Below the pieces are notes generated by a model, which searched no databases, was not told the origin of the DNA, and saw nothing but the letters and a program-made list of their open reading frames with translations. Below are positions 36,543 through 44,751 of a stretch of DNA of 53,244 bases, piece by piece. The stretch comes from Pseudomonadota bacterium (GTDB lineage: Bacteria; Bdellovibrionota_B; Oligoflexia; Oligoflexales; CAIYRB01): positions 1 to 53,244 of the forward strand of contig JAPLFY010000037.1 in assembly GCA_026390435.1 (NCBI GenBank). Direction: 5' to 3'. A program made the translations under genes and the position numbers. The first letter of the stretch is position 1. Each line of letters begins with the position of its first letter.

Positions 36543-37592
36543 ATGGTGGAGTTGGCAGGGGGAAGAGCAGAGTTGGGTGCGCGTGACGTTTGGCGCTCAC
36601 CGTCACCAGTAGGTGGCGTAATTAATCTGCTGCAGCGCCCTTTCGTGCTTGATTGCGGCCTTAACCTTCCTGAAGTCCAAGTTGCCTATGAGATTGTCGG
36701 CCCCAGCAACGCACCGGTGGTCGCGGTGTTGGGGGGTATTTCTGCGACCCGCTTTGTGACCGGGGGAGTTGATAATTCCGCGACAAGACCAAGGGGATGG
36801 TGGCGTGATCTCTGTGGGCCTGGCCAGGCTCTCGATAGCAACAAATATCGCATTTTGTCGTGGGACTTTCTTGGCGGCAATGGTGCTACCACTGGCCCTC
36901 GCTCATCAGATTACGCGGGTAAAACATTTCCCGATATCACCACTGGAGATCAAGCTCGTGTGCTTGCTGAGCTATTGCCTGTACTTGGTATTTCGAGCTT
37001 ACATGCGCTCGTCGGTGCATCTTACGGCGGTATGATAGCCTTAGCTTTTGGGGGGCGATTTCCCAAACTAGTAAAGCGGCTGTTAGTCATAAGTGCGGCC
37101 CATCGCAATGCGCCATTGGCCGTGGCTTGGCGAACTATACAACGGCAAATTGTTAACTTTGGACTGTCGGAAAATCGAGGGGGCGAAGCACTGGCTTTAG
37201 CTCGTGCTTTGGGTATGGCCACCTACCGTACACCAGATGAATTTGCGCAACGCTTTGGTGGAACGCGTTTGGATGCTAATGATCCAGATTCATTTCCGAT
37301 TTGGGACTATCTGCGGGCTCGTGGTGAGGACTATGTCAAGCACATGGATCCACATGCGTTCCTCTGCCTGTCTAGGTCCATCGACTTGCATGAAGCGGAT
37401 CCGCAGAAAATCTGTGTGCCAACCACAGTAGTAGCTGTGCGGCAGGACCAATTGGTGCCGCTGGCCCTACTGGAGGAGTTGGCTGATGCGCACGCTGGAT
37501 CATGTGAGCTTCAGGTCATCGATTCACTTTATGGTCATGATGCCTTTTTAAAAGAGCCAACATTTTTTTCCCGCTTATTGCGATGTTTATAG
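36543..37592 (+). CDS. metX: Homoserine O-acyltransferase (MetX family)
   Basis: MetX activates homoserine by acylation (acetyl in most members, succinyl in some) for methionine synthesis. The 349-residue alpha/beta hydrolase has the nucleophile Ser160 in VGASYGGMIAL, GGISATRFVTGG, the acid Asp in VRQDQLVPLALL and His in YGHDAFL. The ATG at 36543 is chosen because AGGGG lies five bases upstream; the TTG at 36492 lies inside the riboswitch expression platform. It is under the SAM riboswitch and leads metX-metB-hom. Acetyl versus succinyl specificity is not decided by eye. Confidence 0.9.
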   Translation: MVELAGGRAELGARDVWRSPSPVGGVINLLQRPFVLDCGLNLPEVQVAYEIVGPSNAPVVAVLGGISATRFVTGGVDNSATRPRGWWRDLCGPGQALDSNKYRILSWDFLGGNGATTGPRSSDYAGKTFPDITTGDQARVLAELLPVLGISSLHALVGASYGGMIALAFGGRFPKLVKRLLVISAAHRNAPLAVAWRTIQRQIVNFGLSENRGGEALALARALGMATYRTPDEFAQRFGGTRLDANDPDSFPIWDYLRARGEDYVKHMDPHAFLCLSRSIDLHEADPQKICVPTTVVAVRQDQLVPLALLEELADAHAGSCELQVIDSLYGHDAFLKEPTFFSRLLRCL

Positions 37593-37604
37593 GAGCTTGA
37601 TACC

Positions 37605-38822
37605 GTGAGCGACTTTTCTGCAACTACCTGTGTACGTGCTGCCGTTGGGACCGATCAATCTTACGGCGCTGTGATTCCACCCCTACATCTCTCTACTAAC
37701 TTTACATTTAAGGGGCTAGGGGACCGTCGGAAGTATGACTATACTCGCTCCGGCAATCCTACCCGCGACATCCTAGGTGAAACTTTAGCCGAACTCGAAG
37801 AGGGGCATGGTGCCATCGTAACCAGTTCGGGGATGGCAGCGCTCACGGCGCTGGTGCATTTGGTCGACGCAGATCAATTGATTTTGGCACCTCATGACTG
37901 CTACGGTGGAACTTTTCGCCTACTAACAGCGCTCCATAAGCAGGGTAGAGCTCGGGTGCTTTTCCTGGATCAAGGGGATCATCGGGCCTTTGAGAATGCC
38001 TTTACGTCCGGAGCCGAAAAAGTTGGCTTGGTGTTGGTGGAGACGCCCAGCAATCCCCTTCTCAGAGTTGTAGATATCGCCGCAATTAGCGCGATTTGTC
38101 GGCGCCACGGGGCTCTTTTGGCGGTCGATAACACCTTTTTATCGCCGGCTTTGCAGCGGCCCTTAACTTTGGGCGCTGATCTGGTCGTTCATTCGACGAC
38201 GAAATACTTAAATGGTCATAGCGACGTCGTCGGTGGCGCTGTGATCGCTAATACTGCTGAATTAAGCGATCGTCTAGCCTGGTGGGCCAACTGCCTTGGC
38301 ATCACTGGAGCTCCCTTCGATTCCTTTTTGACCTTGCGTGGCGTGCGGACTCTTTCTGCTCGCATTCGCCTGCATGAAGAAAATGCTGCGGCCGTCGCGC
38401 AATTACTGAGCGATCACCCGGCGGTAGCCAAGGTTTATTATCCCGGTCTGGCAAGTCATCCAGGTCATGCATTGGCGCGGGCCCAGCAGCAGGGCTTCGG
38501 TGGCATTATCAGCTTTGAATTAAATGCCGGTATTGCGGGCGTTCATGCATTTTTAGAGGGGTTAACCTGCTTTTCTTTGGCCGAGTCACTGGGTGGCGTT
38601 GAGAGTTTAGTGGCACATCCGGCATCTATGACTCATGCATCGATGGCAGCAGAAGCTCAGGCACGGGCGGGAATTACACCGCAGTTGCTGCGTCTGTCTA
38701 TCGGTATCGAAGCCACTAAGGATCTGATTTGCGATGTACGTCTTGGTCTCGACCGTGTCCAAGCGCTACGAACGCAACCAAGGTCTGATGTTGACTCGGT
38801 GAGTCGCGCGGCAACTTACTGA
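37605..38822 (+). CDS. metB: Cystathionine gamma-synthase / trans-sulfuration PLP enzyme
   Basis: The 405-residue enzyme belongs to the Cys/Met metabolism PLP family. Motifs are YDYTRSGNPTRDILGETLAELE, TSSGMAALTAL, VETPSNPLLRVVD, AVDNTFLSPALQRPL, the Schiff-base Lys200 in HSTTKYLNGHSDVVGGAV, and SLGGVESLVAHPASMTHASM. It would combine activated homoserine with cysteine to give cystathionine. Direct sulfhydrylation and gamma-lyase activity occur in close relatives. The start is GTG at 37605 with AGGAG upstream, 12 bases after metX. Placement after metX behind the SAM riboswitch supports a biosynthetic MetB role. Confidence 0.87.
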   Translation: MSDFSATTCVRAAVGTDQSYGAVIPPLHLSTNFTFKGLGDRRKYDYTRSGNPTRDILGETLAELEEGHGAIVTSSGMAALTALVHLVDADQLILAPHDCYGGTFRLLTALHKQGRARVLFLDQGDHRAFENAFTSGAEKVGLVLVETPSNPLLRVVDIAAISAICRRHGALLAVDNTFLSPALQRPLTLGADLVVHSTTKYLNGHSDVVGGAVIANTAELSDRLAWWANCLGITGAPFDSFLTLRGVRTLSARIRLHEENAAAVAQLLSDHPAVAKVYYPGLASHPGHALARAQQQGFGGIISFELNAGIAGVHAFLEGLTCFSLAESLGGVESLVAHPASMTHASMAAEAQARAGITPQLLRLSIGIEATKDLICDVRLGLDRVQALRTQPRSDVDSVSRAATY

Positions 38823-38867
38823 AAAATTTTTATCGATCTTGGTCACTTTCGGGAGTGATTTGTAGTT

Positions 38868-40004
38868 ATGTCTATTGCTAATCTGAGTATTGATGCAGGT
38901 CTGAGCGTTAAACGAGTCGCTCGTTGGCCGTCACCAAAGCAAAAAGCCATCTGTGTAGCTATTGTCGGCCCAGGTGGCGTTGGTAGTACCCTGCTCGAGC
39001 AATGGCAGCATATCCAGCCTCAATTGATGATGCGGTCTAGTGCTCGTTTAGATTTGCGTGCCTTGTGTAACTCATCGCGCATGTTACTGGCGGCGAAACC
39101 TATCGATGTGGCGGAGTGGCAACAGGCGTTAGCACAGTCAAATTCAGAGCCTAATCTTGGAGATCTAAATTTATTTTTGCGCCATCAAGAAGGTCCAGTC
39201 GTGGTGATCGATGTTTCAGCCTCCGAATCCGTATCGAAGCAACATGAACATTGGCTGCGGTGCGGCTTTACCGTACTAACGGCGAATAAGTATGCGGCTG
39301 CATCTGCTTCACACCATTATGCGGCACTGCGTCATGCGGAGGCGATGGGTGGGGGGCGTTACCTATGCGAGACTACGGTTGGCGCTGGCTTGCCGCTTAT
39401 TGGGCTGATTTCTGACTTGGTGCGAACCGGTGATGAAGTGCTGAAAATAGAGGGCATACTCTCGGGTACTTTGTCTCACCTTTTGGCTCGCCTTGAGGTT
39501 GGTGAGGCATTCGCAGATGTGTTGCGTGACCTACATTCATCGGGTTTTACGGAGCCTGATCCTCGCAATGATTTATCCGGCCTCGATGTTGCTCGTAAGC
39601 TCGTTATACTCGGGCGTACGGCAGATATTAAGGTGGATCTTGACGACGTCAGTCTCACTAGCTGTGCCACGACTGGGGATCGGTCAACTGAGTCTGTAGT
39701 GAAATTCCTTGAGACCTGTGACCAATACAATCAGCTGCTAGCAGCTCAAGTGAGTGCGGCTCGCAGAAGAAATTCAGTGTTGAGATATGTAGCGACTATT
39801 GAGCGCGGCGGACGTGCTGTAGTCGCTCCTAAAGTTTTAGCCAATGATCATCCAATGGCAAGGTTGCCGGCAGGTGATAATTTGGTCCGCATCACAACAA
39901 AGCGCTACCAAAGCAGCCCGCTGGTGATTCAGGGGCCTGGAGCAGGCAGAGAGGTTACCGCTGCTGGCTTACTGGCTGACTTGATCCGTTGTGCCTCACG
40001 CTGA
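38868..40004 (+). CDS. hom: Homoserine dehydrogenase (monofunctional, ThrA/MetL-type domain)
   Basis: The 378-residue enzyme reduces aspartate semialdehyde to homoserine. It has the nucleotide-binding AIVGPGGVGSTLLEQW, the substrate Lys in LTANKYAAAS, CETTVGAGLPLIG, LSGTLSHLLARLE and the catalytic segment DLSGLDVARKLVILGR. It resembles the C-terminal half of ThrA/MetL without the aspartokinase half and also lacks an ACT domain, so feedback by threonine is not expected from domains. It follows metB after 45 bases; GGGAG lies 12 bases upstream, partly within a small TCACT/AGTGA hairpin. It probably shares the SAM-controlled transcript. Confidence 0.92.
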   Translation: MSIANLSIDAGLSVKRVARWPSPKQKAICVAIVGPGGVGSTLLEQWQHIQPQLMMRSSARLDLRALCNSSRMLLAAKPIDVAEWQQALAQSNSEPNLGDLNLFLRHQEGPVVVIDVSASESVSKQHEHWLRCGFTVLTANKYAAASASHHYAALRHAEAMGGGRYLCETTVGAGLPLIGLISDLVRTGDEVLKIEGILSGTLSHLLARLEVGEAFADVLRDLHSSGFTEPDPRNDLSGLDVARKLVILGRTADIKVDLDDVSLTSCATTGDRSTESVVKFLETCDQYNQLLAAQVSAARRRNSVLRYVATIERGGRAVVAPKVLANDHPMARLPAGDNLVRITTKRYQSSPLVIQGPGAGREVTAAGLLADLIRCASR

Positions 40005-40135
40005 ATCTTAAGCCTAACAAAGCGCACTGATTCTCATACGCTTGCTCATGTGTGGGTAATGTGTTGAAACGTCCTAACGCCATGACGGAGGTGGTGTTGT
40101 CAAAATGTCGGGGCTGTTTCTTTTTTTTCTTGTAA

Positions 40136-40165
40136 TTTCCATAATTTACAGCTTCGATATATAAT
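40136..40165 (+). promoter_or_regulatory. Sigma70-like promoter of the GH5-like lipoprotein gene
   Basis: TATAAT (40160-40165) is a perfect -10. TTTCCA (40136-40141) stands 18 bases upstream as a moderate -35. It lies about 40 bases before the GTG start. The rest of the 40005-40205 gap holds no gene, only a T-rich stretch near 40120. Confidence 0.6.
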
Positions 40166-40205
40166 CAAATTCAGCGTCAAACCAAGAAAAGTATGTGAGG
40201 CAACC

Positions 40206-42023
40206 GTGCGCCATCCTAAGATGATGTGTTTTGCCTTTTTTTTCGTTCTAGCATGCTCTAGTCATCCATCGTCGCAAGTTGCAGCCACAGGCTACTCAAA
40301 TACTCGGCCTTCTGTTGGGGCACCTTTGAGTAGTTATGATCCTGAAATGCCGCTCCACACGCGTGGTCGATTTATCGTGGATGCCAATGAGCGCCGAGTT
40401 AAATTGGCGTCGGTGAATTGGTACGGCGCTAGCGATACTTACATGGTGCCTGGCGGACTAAACCGCGCTCCCCTGACTCATATTGTGGCGCAAATTAAAG
40501 CATTGGGGTTTAATTCTGTTCGCCTGCCCTTTTCAAACTTTATGCTCTCTGCCAGTCGTGTAGATGACCAGGCTATTGCTGCAAATCCACAGCTATTTGG
40601 CCTCACCCCTATTGCCGTTTACGACCGGGTGGTCGAGGCCCTGACTGATGCTGGAATTTTAGTTATTTTAAATAACCATACAACGCATCCAATGTGGTGT
40701 TGTTCCTATGATCATGATGGCCTTTGGTACACATCTGACTACTCGGAGGAGCGATGGCTTGATGACTGGGGCTTCATGGCTCGGCGTTACCGAGCCAACA
40801 CTCGAGTGGTAGGCGCTGATTTGAGGAATGAGATTCGGGTGGCAAAATGGAGCGGCACTTTTGTCCCAAGCGCGCCAAATTGGGGGAGAGGGCCGAACGA
40901 TTGGCGGGCTGCAGCTGAGCGCGCTGGTGCGCGGGTATCGTCGGAGAACCCGCAGTTGTTGATTATTGTCGAAGGAATCAATTTCCCTCGCGATCATCTT
41001 CGCGGTGTTTACCTCGACCCCGTAAGGCTGCCTTTAGCTAATCGCTTAGTTTATGCAGCGCATAACTATGCATTTACGGCACCAAGTCTGATTGGCCCGA
41101 CCTACGGTCAGTTGGATCAAGCTAAATTTAATGCGCTTATGCACCAGGAATGGGGCTTTGTGGTTACACCCAACCAAGCTTTCACTGCTCCAGTTTGGGT
41201 GAGTGAGTTCGGAGAGTCTAGTCATACATTAGATCGCAGTTGGTATGCGCATATCATAGAGTACTTGCGCGAAGGTGATTTTGATTTTGCTTACTGGGCT
41301 TTGAATGCAGGTCCGAAAGCTTCGGGAGAAGAGGAGACATTTTCCCTTCTGAGCGATGACTGGAGTTCGCCGCTCAGTGATTGGCGGATCCCGCCATTGA
41401 AGACTCTGATGCGGCCACGCATCGGCCCTGGTGTAGAGCCGCAATGGGAAGATCAACCCCAGAACCATTTTGCCGTGCAAACATTTAGCGACGGAGACAG
41501 CATTCAATCCTCGGACCTTCAGGATTGGATGCCTAACACCTTTAAGTCCAGATGTCGCGAAGGTGAGCGCGTAGTGGGACTGAGTATTGGCAAACGCGCA
41601 GCTCAGTCGTTTGCCCATGGCGTGCTGTGCAGCGATTATGGACTTGATCTGGGCATCGGCAAGCTTCTGACTTTGTCTAATAATAACCATAACCAAGGTG
41701 ATGTGGGTGCCCATACTCAAGGCAGAGATTGGGCGGACGGTGCTATCAAAATGGAGTGCGCCCTGAACTCTTACGTAGCAGGAGCTGCACAAACGCGGCG
41801 AGCACTTAAATATTGGTTCGCGGGTGTGCTGTGTGCTGAAGCTAATAAATCTTTAGGCGCTCAATGTCATAGCATTAATTTTTTCGACCACGATGATCGC
41901 GCCACGGAGATCCCAGGTGATTGGGATCCGCATATGCACAAGGGACAATGTGCATTAGACGAGTATGTAGCCGGAGTTAGTGCGGCTAAGGGGCATGTTA
42001 GGTCACTACTCTGCTGCAAATGA
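40206..42023 (+). CDS. Secreted GH5-like glycoside hydrolase lipoprotein with Cys-paired C-terminal repeats
   Basis: The 605-residue protein starts at GTG (GAGG upstream) with a lipoprotein signal (FFFVLACSS, Cys17). Residues about 50-400 form a GH5-type barrel: VKLASVNWYGASDT, FNSVRLPFSN, VILNNHTTHPMW, the acid/base Glu209 in DLRNEIR, VYAAHNY and the nucleophile Glu334 in WVSEFGESSH. GH5 enzymes cut beta-1,4-glucans, mannans or glycolipids; the substrate is not evident. From about 445 the tail repeats a motif beginning at Cys450, Cys518 and Cys582 (Cys, then [VY]VxG, then LLC or VLC). It may be a carbohydrate-binding module, which I infer only from position. Confidence 0.8.
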   Translation: MRHPKMMCFAFFFVLACSSHPSSQVAATGYSNTRPSVGAPLSSYDPEMPLHTRGRFIVDANERRVKLASVNWYGASDTYMVPGGLNRAPLTHIVAQIKALGFNSVRLPFSNFMLSASRVDDQAIAANPQLFGLTPIAVYDRVVEALTDAGILVILNNHTTHPMWCCSYDHDGLWYTSDYSEERWLDDWGFMARRYRANTRVVGADLRNEIRVAKWSGTFVPSAPNWGRGPNDWRAAAERAGARVSSENPQLLIIVEGINFPRDHLRGVYLDPVRLPLANRLVYAAHNYAFTAPSLIGPTYGQLDQAKFNALMHQEWGFVVTPNQAFTAPVWVSEFGESSHTLDRSWYAHIIEYLREGDFDFAYWALNAGPKASGEEETFSLLSDDWSSPLSDWRIPPLKTLMRPRIGPGVEPQWEDQPQNHFAVQTFSDGDSIQSSDLQDWMPNTFKSRCREGERVVGLSIGKRAAQSFAHGVLCSDYGLDLGIGKLLTLSNNNHNQGDVGAHTQGRDWADGAIKMECALNSYVAGAAQTRRALKYWFAGVLCAEANKSLGAQCHSINFFDHDDRATEIPGDWDPHMHKGQCALDEYVAGVSAAKGHVRSLLCCK

Positions 42024-42047
42024 GATGCCTACAGATAGTCCGAAAGA

Positions 42048-43544
42048 TCATTCTGTCGTGACACGCTCTAAGAACTCATCAGCAGCTGACTCCAACTTGG
42101 AACGTCTTGCTGCCGCTAATTTGTCAAGCTGGCGGACAGCCATCGACGTGCGTGGATTACGGAGATAAAAGTCTCGCTTTCGCTCTATAAAGCGCCAGTA
42201 GAGTCCATCAACGGCATCAGTCCATGGTCCTGGCGTATAGTTACTCATTTTCAGCAAATAATTTGATCCGCAGATATATGGCTTGGTCGCAAAAATGCCG
42301 CCGTCTGAGTGCTGCCCCATACCGTATACGTTAGGTCCCATAACCCAATCACTGGAATCTACGAACATCTCCATAAACCAGCGATAAACTTCGGTCGGTT
42401 TAACCTCGCAAAGTAGCATTAAGTTGCTTAGGACCATTAGACGTTCAATGTGATGAGTGTAGCCGTAGCGAGTGACGTTTTGAATCGACCCATCTAATAC
42501 CGGTACTCCCGTGGTGGCGTCATACCAGGCCTTTGTGAGTAGTCTATGGTGGCCAAAAAAGTTGCTTGTCTCTTGTTTGCTGCCAAAGTTTTGGTCTATC
42601 CCTCTGATAAATTCTCGCCAGCCAATGATCTGCCTGATAAAGCCCTCGACAGAGGCGATCAGCGACGGTTTTTTTGTCTTATGGAATGCTTTTAGCGTGG
42701 TTTCTGTCACTTCATGAGGAGTGATAAGACCTAGATTTAATGCTGGACTGAGAACGCTATGGAATAAAAATGCTGAGTCTGTGCAGATGGCATCTTCATA
42801 AGGTCCAAAATCCTCAAGTTTCTTAGCCAGGAAGTCGTTCAGCAACCGTAGCGCCTCACTTCTTGTGACGGTCAGGCCAAAGTCTAGAGCATTACCCGGG
42901 TGATCTTTGAAGGTGCTGCTGACCAAGCTCAAGACGTCTTTTGTCATCTTTGTCGGTGCGCTAAATGGGGCTGTAGGCAGCTTCAAGCCTTTCGGTAGCT
43001 TCTTGCGATTTTCGGTATCGAAACTCCAACGCCCACCTTGAGGTTTACCGTCGGCATCCAACAAAATGCCTAATTTGCGCCGCTGCCGCTCGTAAAAGGT
43101 TTTCATGAATGGCTTTTTAACAGACTGTAAATACTGCTGAAAATCATCGCGGGAGGTGAGGAACATGGGCGACTGATGAGTCTGTACCGTAATCTTCGCC
43201 CTTTGCAGTGCGGTGAGAAGTCTTTGTTCGAACGGTCGGTCTTCGATTTCAAATAGATCAACTGCTCGCACGGATTCGCGTTTAAGCACAGAAATCAGGC
43301 GATCTTCGTAGCTTAGTCCATCCTCGGTGAGTTGATGGTAGATGACGTCGAAACCCTGCTGACGCAGCTCCTGGGCGCGGTGACGCATCGCTGATAGAAA
43401 CAATGCTATTTTATGCTGGTGAAAGCGAAAATACGTGCAAAGTCCGAGATCCTCAGCCATAAAAATACGATGACCGCGAAAAGATGTAAGGTAGTCATCA
43501 GGAAACAACTGATTGCCAAGAAGTACGAGCATTTTTTTTGTCAC
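42048..43544 (-). CDS. Cryptochrome/photolyase-related protein (DPRP/FeS-BCP family) without Fe-S cysteines
   Basis: The 498-residue flavoprotein belongs to the prokaryotic (6-4) photolyase-like group. It begins MLVLLGNQLFPDDYL and has RRRKLGILLD, FIRQIIGWREFIRGI, HHIERLMVLSNLMLLCEVKPTEVYRWFMEMFVDSSDWVMGPNVYGMGQHSDGGIFATKPYICGSNYLLKMS. Such proteins bind FAD and a lumazine-type antenna and repair UV (6-4) lesions or signal light. Characterised members have a CxxC...C cluster site after this last segment; here the stretch reads NYTPGPWTDAVDGLYWRFI, with no Cys. Repair activity is plausible but not certain. It converges with the GH5-like gene (24 bases apart). Confidence 0.85.
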   Translation of the reverse strand: MTKKMLVLLGNQLFPDDYLTSFRGHRIFMAEDLGLCTYFRFHQHKIALFLSAMRHRAQELRQQGFDVIYHQLTEDGLSYEDRLISVLKRESVRAVDLFEIEDRPFEQRLLTALQRAKITVQTHQSPMFLTSRDDFQQYLQSVKKPFMKTFYERQRRKLGILLDADGKPQGGRWSFDTENRKKLPKGLKLPTAPFSAPTKMTKDVLSLVSSTFKDHPGNALDFGLTVTRSEALRLLNDFLAKKLEDFGPYEDAICTDSAFLFHSVLSPALNLGLITPHEVTETTLKAFHKTKKPSLIASVEGFIRQIIGWREFIRGIDQNFGSKQETSNFFGHHRLLTKAWYDATTGVPVLDGSIQNVTRYGYTHHIERLMVLSNLMLLCEVKPTEVYRWFMEMFVDSSDWVMGPNVYGMGQHSDGGIFATKPYICGSNYLLKMSNYTPGPWTDAVDGLYWRFIERKRDFYLRNPRTSMAVRQLDKLAAARRSKLESAADEFLERVTTE

Positions 43545-43617
43545 GTTTGACCTCTAATTGGGCGCGTTGGCCGAGATACTTTAACTCTCAATCTTTTATT
43601 TTAATACTTAGGACACC

Positions 43618-44628
43618 ATGACACAGACGATCATTTTTCCATTTATAGATTATTGGTGGTTCTATCTGGCATTTACATCTTTTGTCATGTTGCTTCTGGT
43701 CATTGATTTGGGAGTATTCCATCGCCACTCCCATGCTGTGAGTATCAAAGAGTCGGTCACTTGGAGCGTCGTGTGGGTCAGTTTAGCTTTAGTGTTCGAT
43801 GCGGGTTTGTATGCTTACACTAAGTATCGCTTCTCCACAGATCCAGCGATTGTGGCAGCAACAGGTTTGGATGCTGCCACTGCTGCCAGCAAGGTGGCAC
43901 TGGAGTTCCTTACTGGTTTTGTGATTGAGAAGTCGTTGGCTGTCGACAACATCTTCGTCTTTGTGGTGTTGTTCCAGTTTTTCGGTGTTCCTGGGATTTA
44001 TCAGCATCGGGTCCTGTTTTTTGGCATTTTGGGTGCTTTAGTTTTCCGCGGCATCTTCATTGCACTGGGTGCTTACCTGCTCAAGTTTCACTGGGCATTG
44101 ACCGTCGTCGGGGTGTTTTTGATCTATACCGGTGTGAAAATGATTTTTGGCAGTGATGACGAACCAGATCCAGGTGCAAATCCGATCATCAATTGGGTGA
44201 AGAAATTTTTACCGATTACGACAGAGATTCACGGGCAGAGCTTTTTTAAAAGGTTAAATGGTGCTTTATATGCGACACCATTATTCCTTGGCTTGGTGTT
44301 TATTGAGTGTTCAGACATTGTCTTCGCTATAGATTCTGTGCCAGCGATTTTCGGTATTACTCGTGAACCTTTGATTGTTTACACATCCAATATTTTTGCG
44401 ATTTTAGGATTGCGCGCACTTTATTTTCTCTTGGCCGGGGTCGTTGATAAGTTCCACTATGTTAAATTTGCGGTCGCTTTGATTCTCGTTTTCGTGGGAT
44501 CAAAAATGACCTGGTTGACCCATTTGATGGGTAAAGAGCTATCCATGGGCTGGTCGCTGGGTGTTATTGGCGCTTTTTTGACGGGTGGCGTTTTTATGTC
44601 CGTGGTGTCAAAACCTGAGCGACAATAA
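43618..44628 (+). CDS. TerC-family membrane protein
   Basis: The 336-residue protein has about nine hydrophobic helices and the TerC/Alx signature. It includes the conserved membrane Asp/Glu positions in TGFVIEKSLAVDNIFVFVVLFQFF, FLIYTGVKMIF, FLGLVFIECSDIVFAIDSVPAIFGIT and YTSNIFAILGLRALYFLLAG. Members move or tolerate manganese or calcium, or confer tellurite resistance. AGGA lies before the ATG. I looked for a yybP-ykoY manganese riboswitch, which often precedes such genes, and the 73-base gap is too short and lacks its core. It is divergent from the photolyase-like gene. Confidence 0.9.
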   Translation: MTQTIIFPFIDYWWFYLAFTSFVMLLLVIDLGVFHRHSHAVSIKESVTWSVVWVSLALVFDAGLYAYTKYRFSTDPAIVAATGLDAATAASKVALEFLTGFVIEKSLAVDNIFVFVVLFQFFGVPGIYQHRVLFFGILGALVFRGIFIALGAYLLKFHWALTVVGVFLIYTGVKMIFGSDDEPDPGANPIINWVKKFLPITTEIHGQSFFKRLNGALYATPLFLGLVFIECSDIVFAIDSVPAIFGITREPLIVYTSNIFAILGLRALYFLLAGVVDKFHYVKFAVALILVFVGSKMTWLTHLMGKELSMGWSLGVIGAFLTGGVFMSVVSKPERQ

Positions 44629-44677
44629 AACCATAGTTCTTTTAGCTGGTTGCGCACGCCTGCTGCCGTAGTCGAGC

Positions 44678-44703
44678 CTAACTTTGAGGAGGACTCAAGT
44701 TAG
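44678..44703. promoter_or_regulatory. Inverted repeat between terC and the tonB-like gene
   Basis: CTAACTTTGAG and CTCAAGTTAG pair over ten positions with one bulged T around GAGGA. There is no T-run after it. It lies 49 bases before the TonB-like start and could be an operator or a weak terminator for terC. Confidence 0.35.
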
Positions 44704-44751
44704 TCCGCGTTCTGGCCGATAAATATGGTGTAATTTGGTGGAGCGACCAAA

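Noticed and set aside
43545-43617. yybP-ykoY manganese riboswitch before terC
   Set aside because: The 73-base gap is too short and lacks the conserved core.
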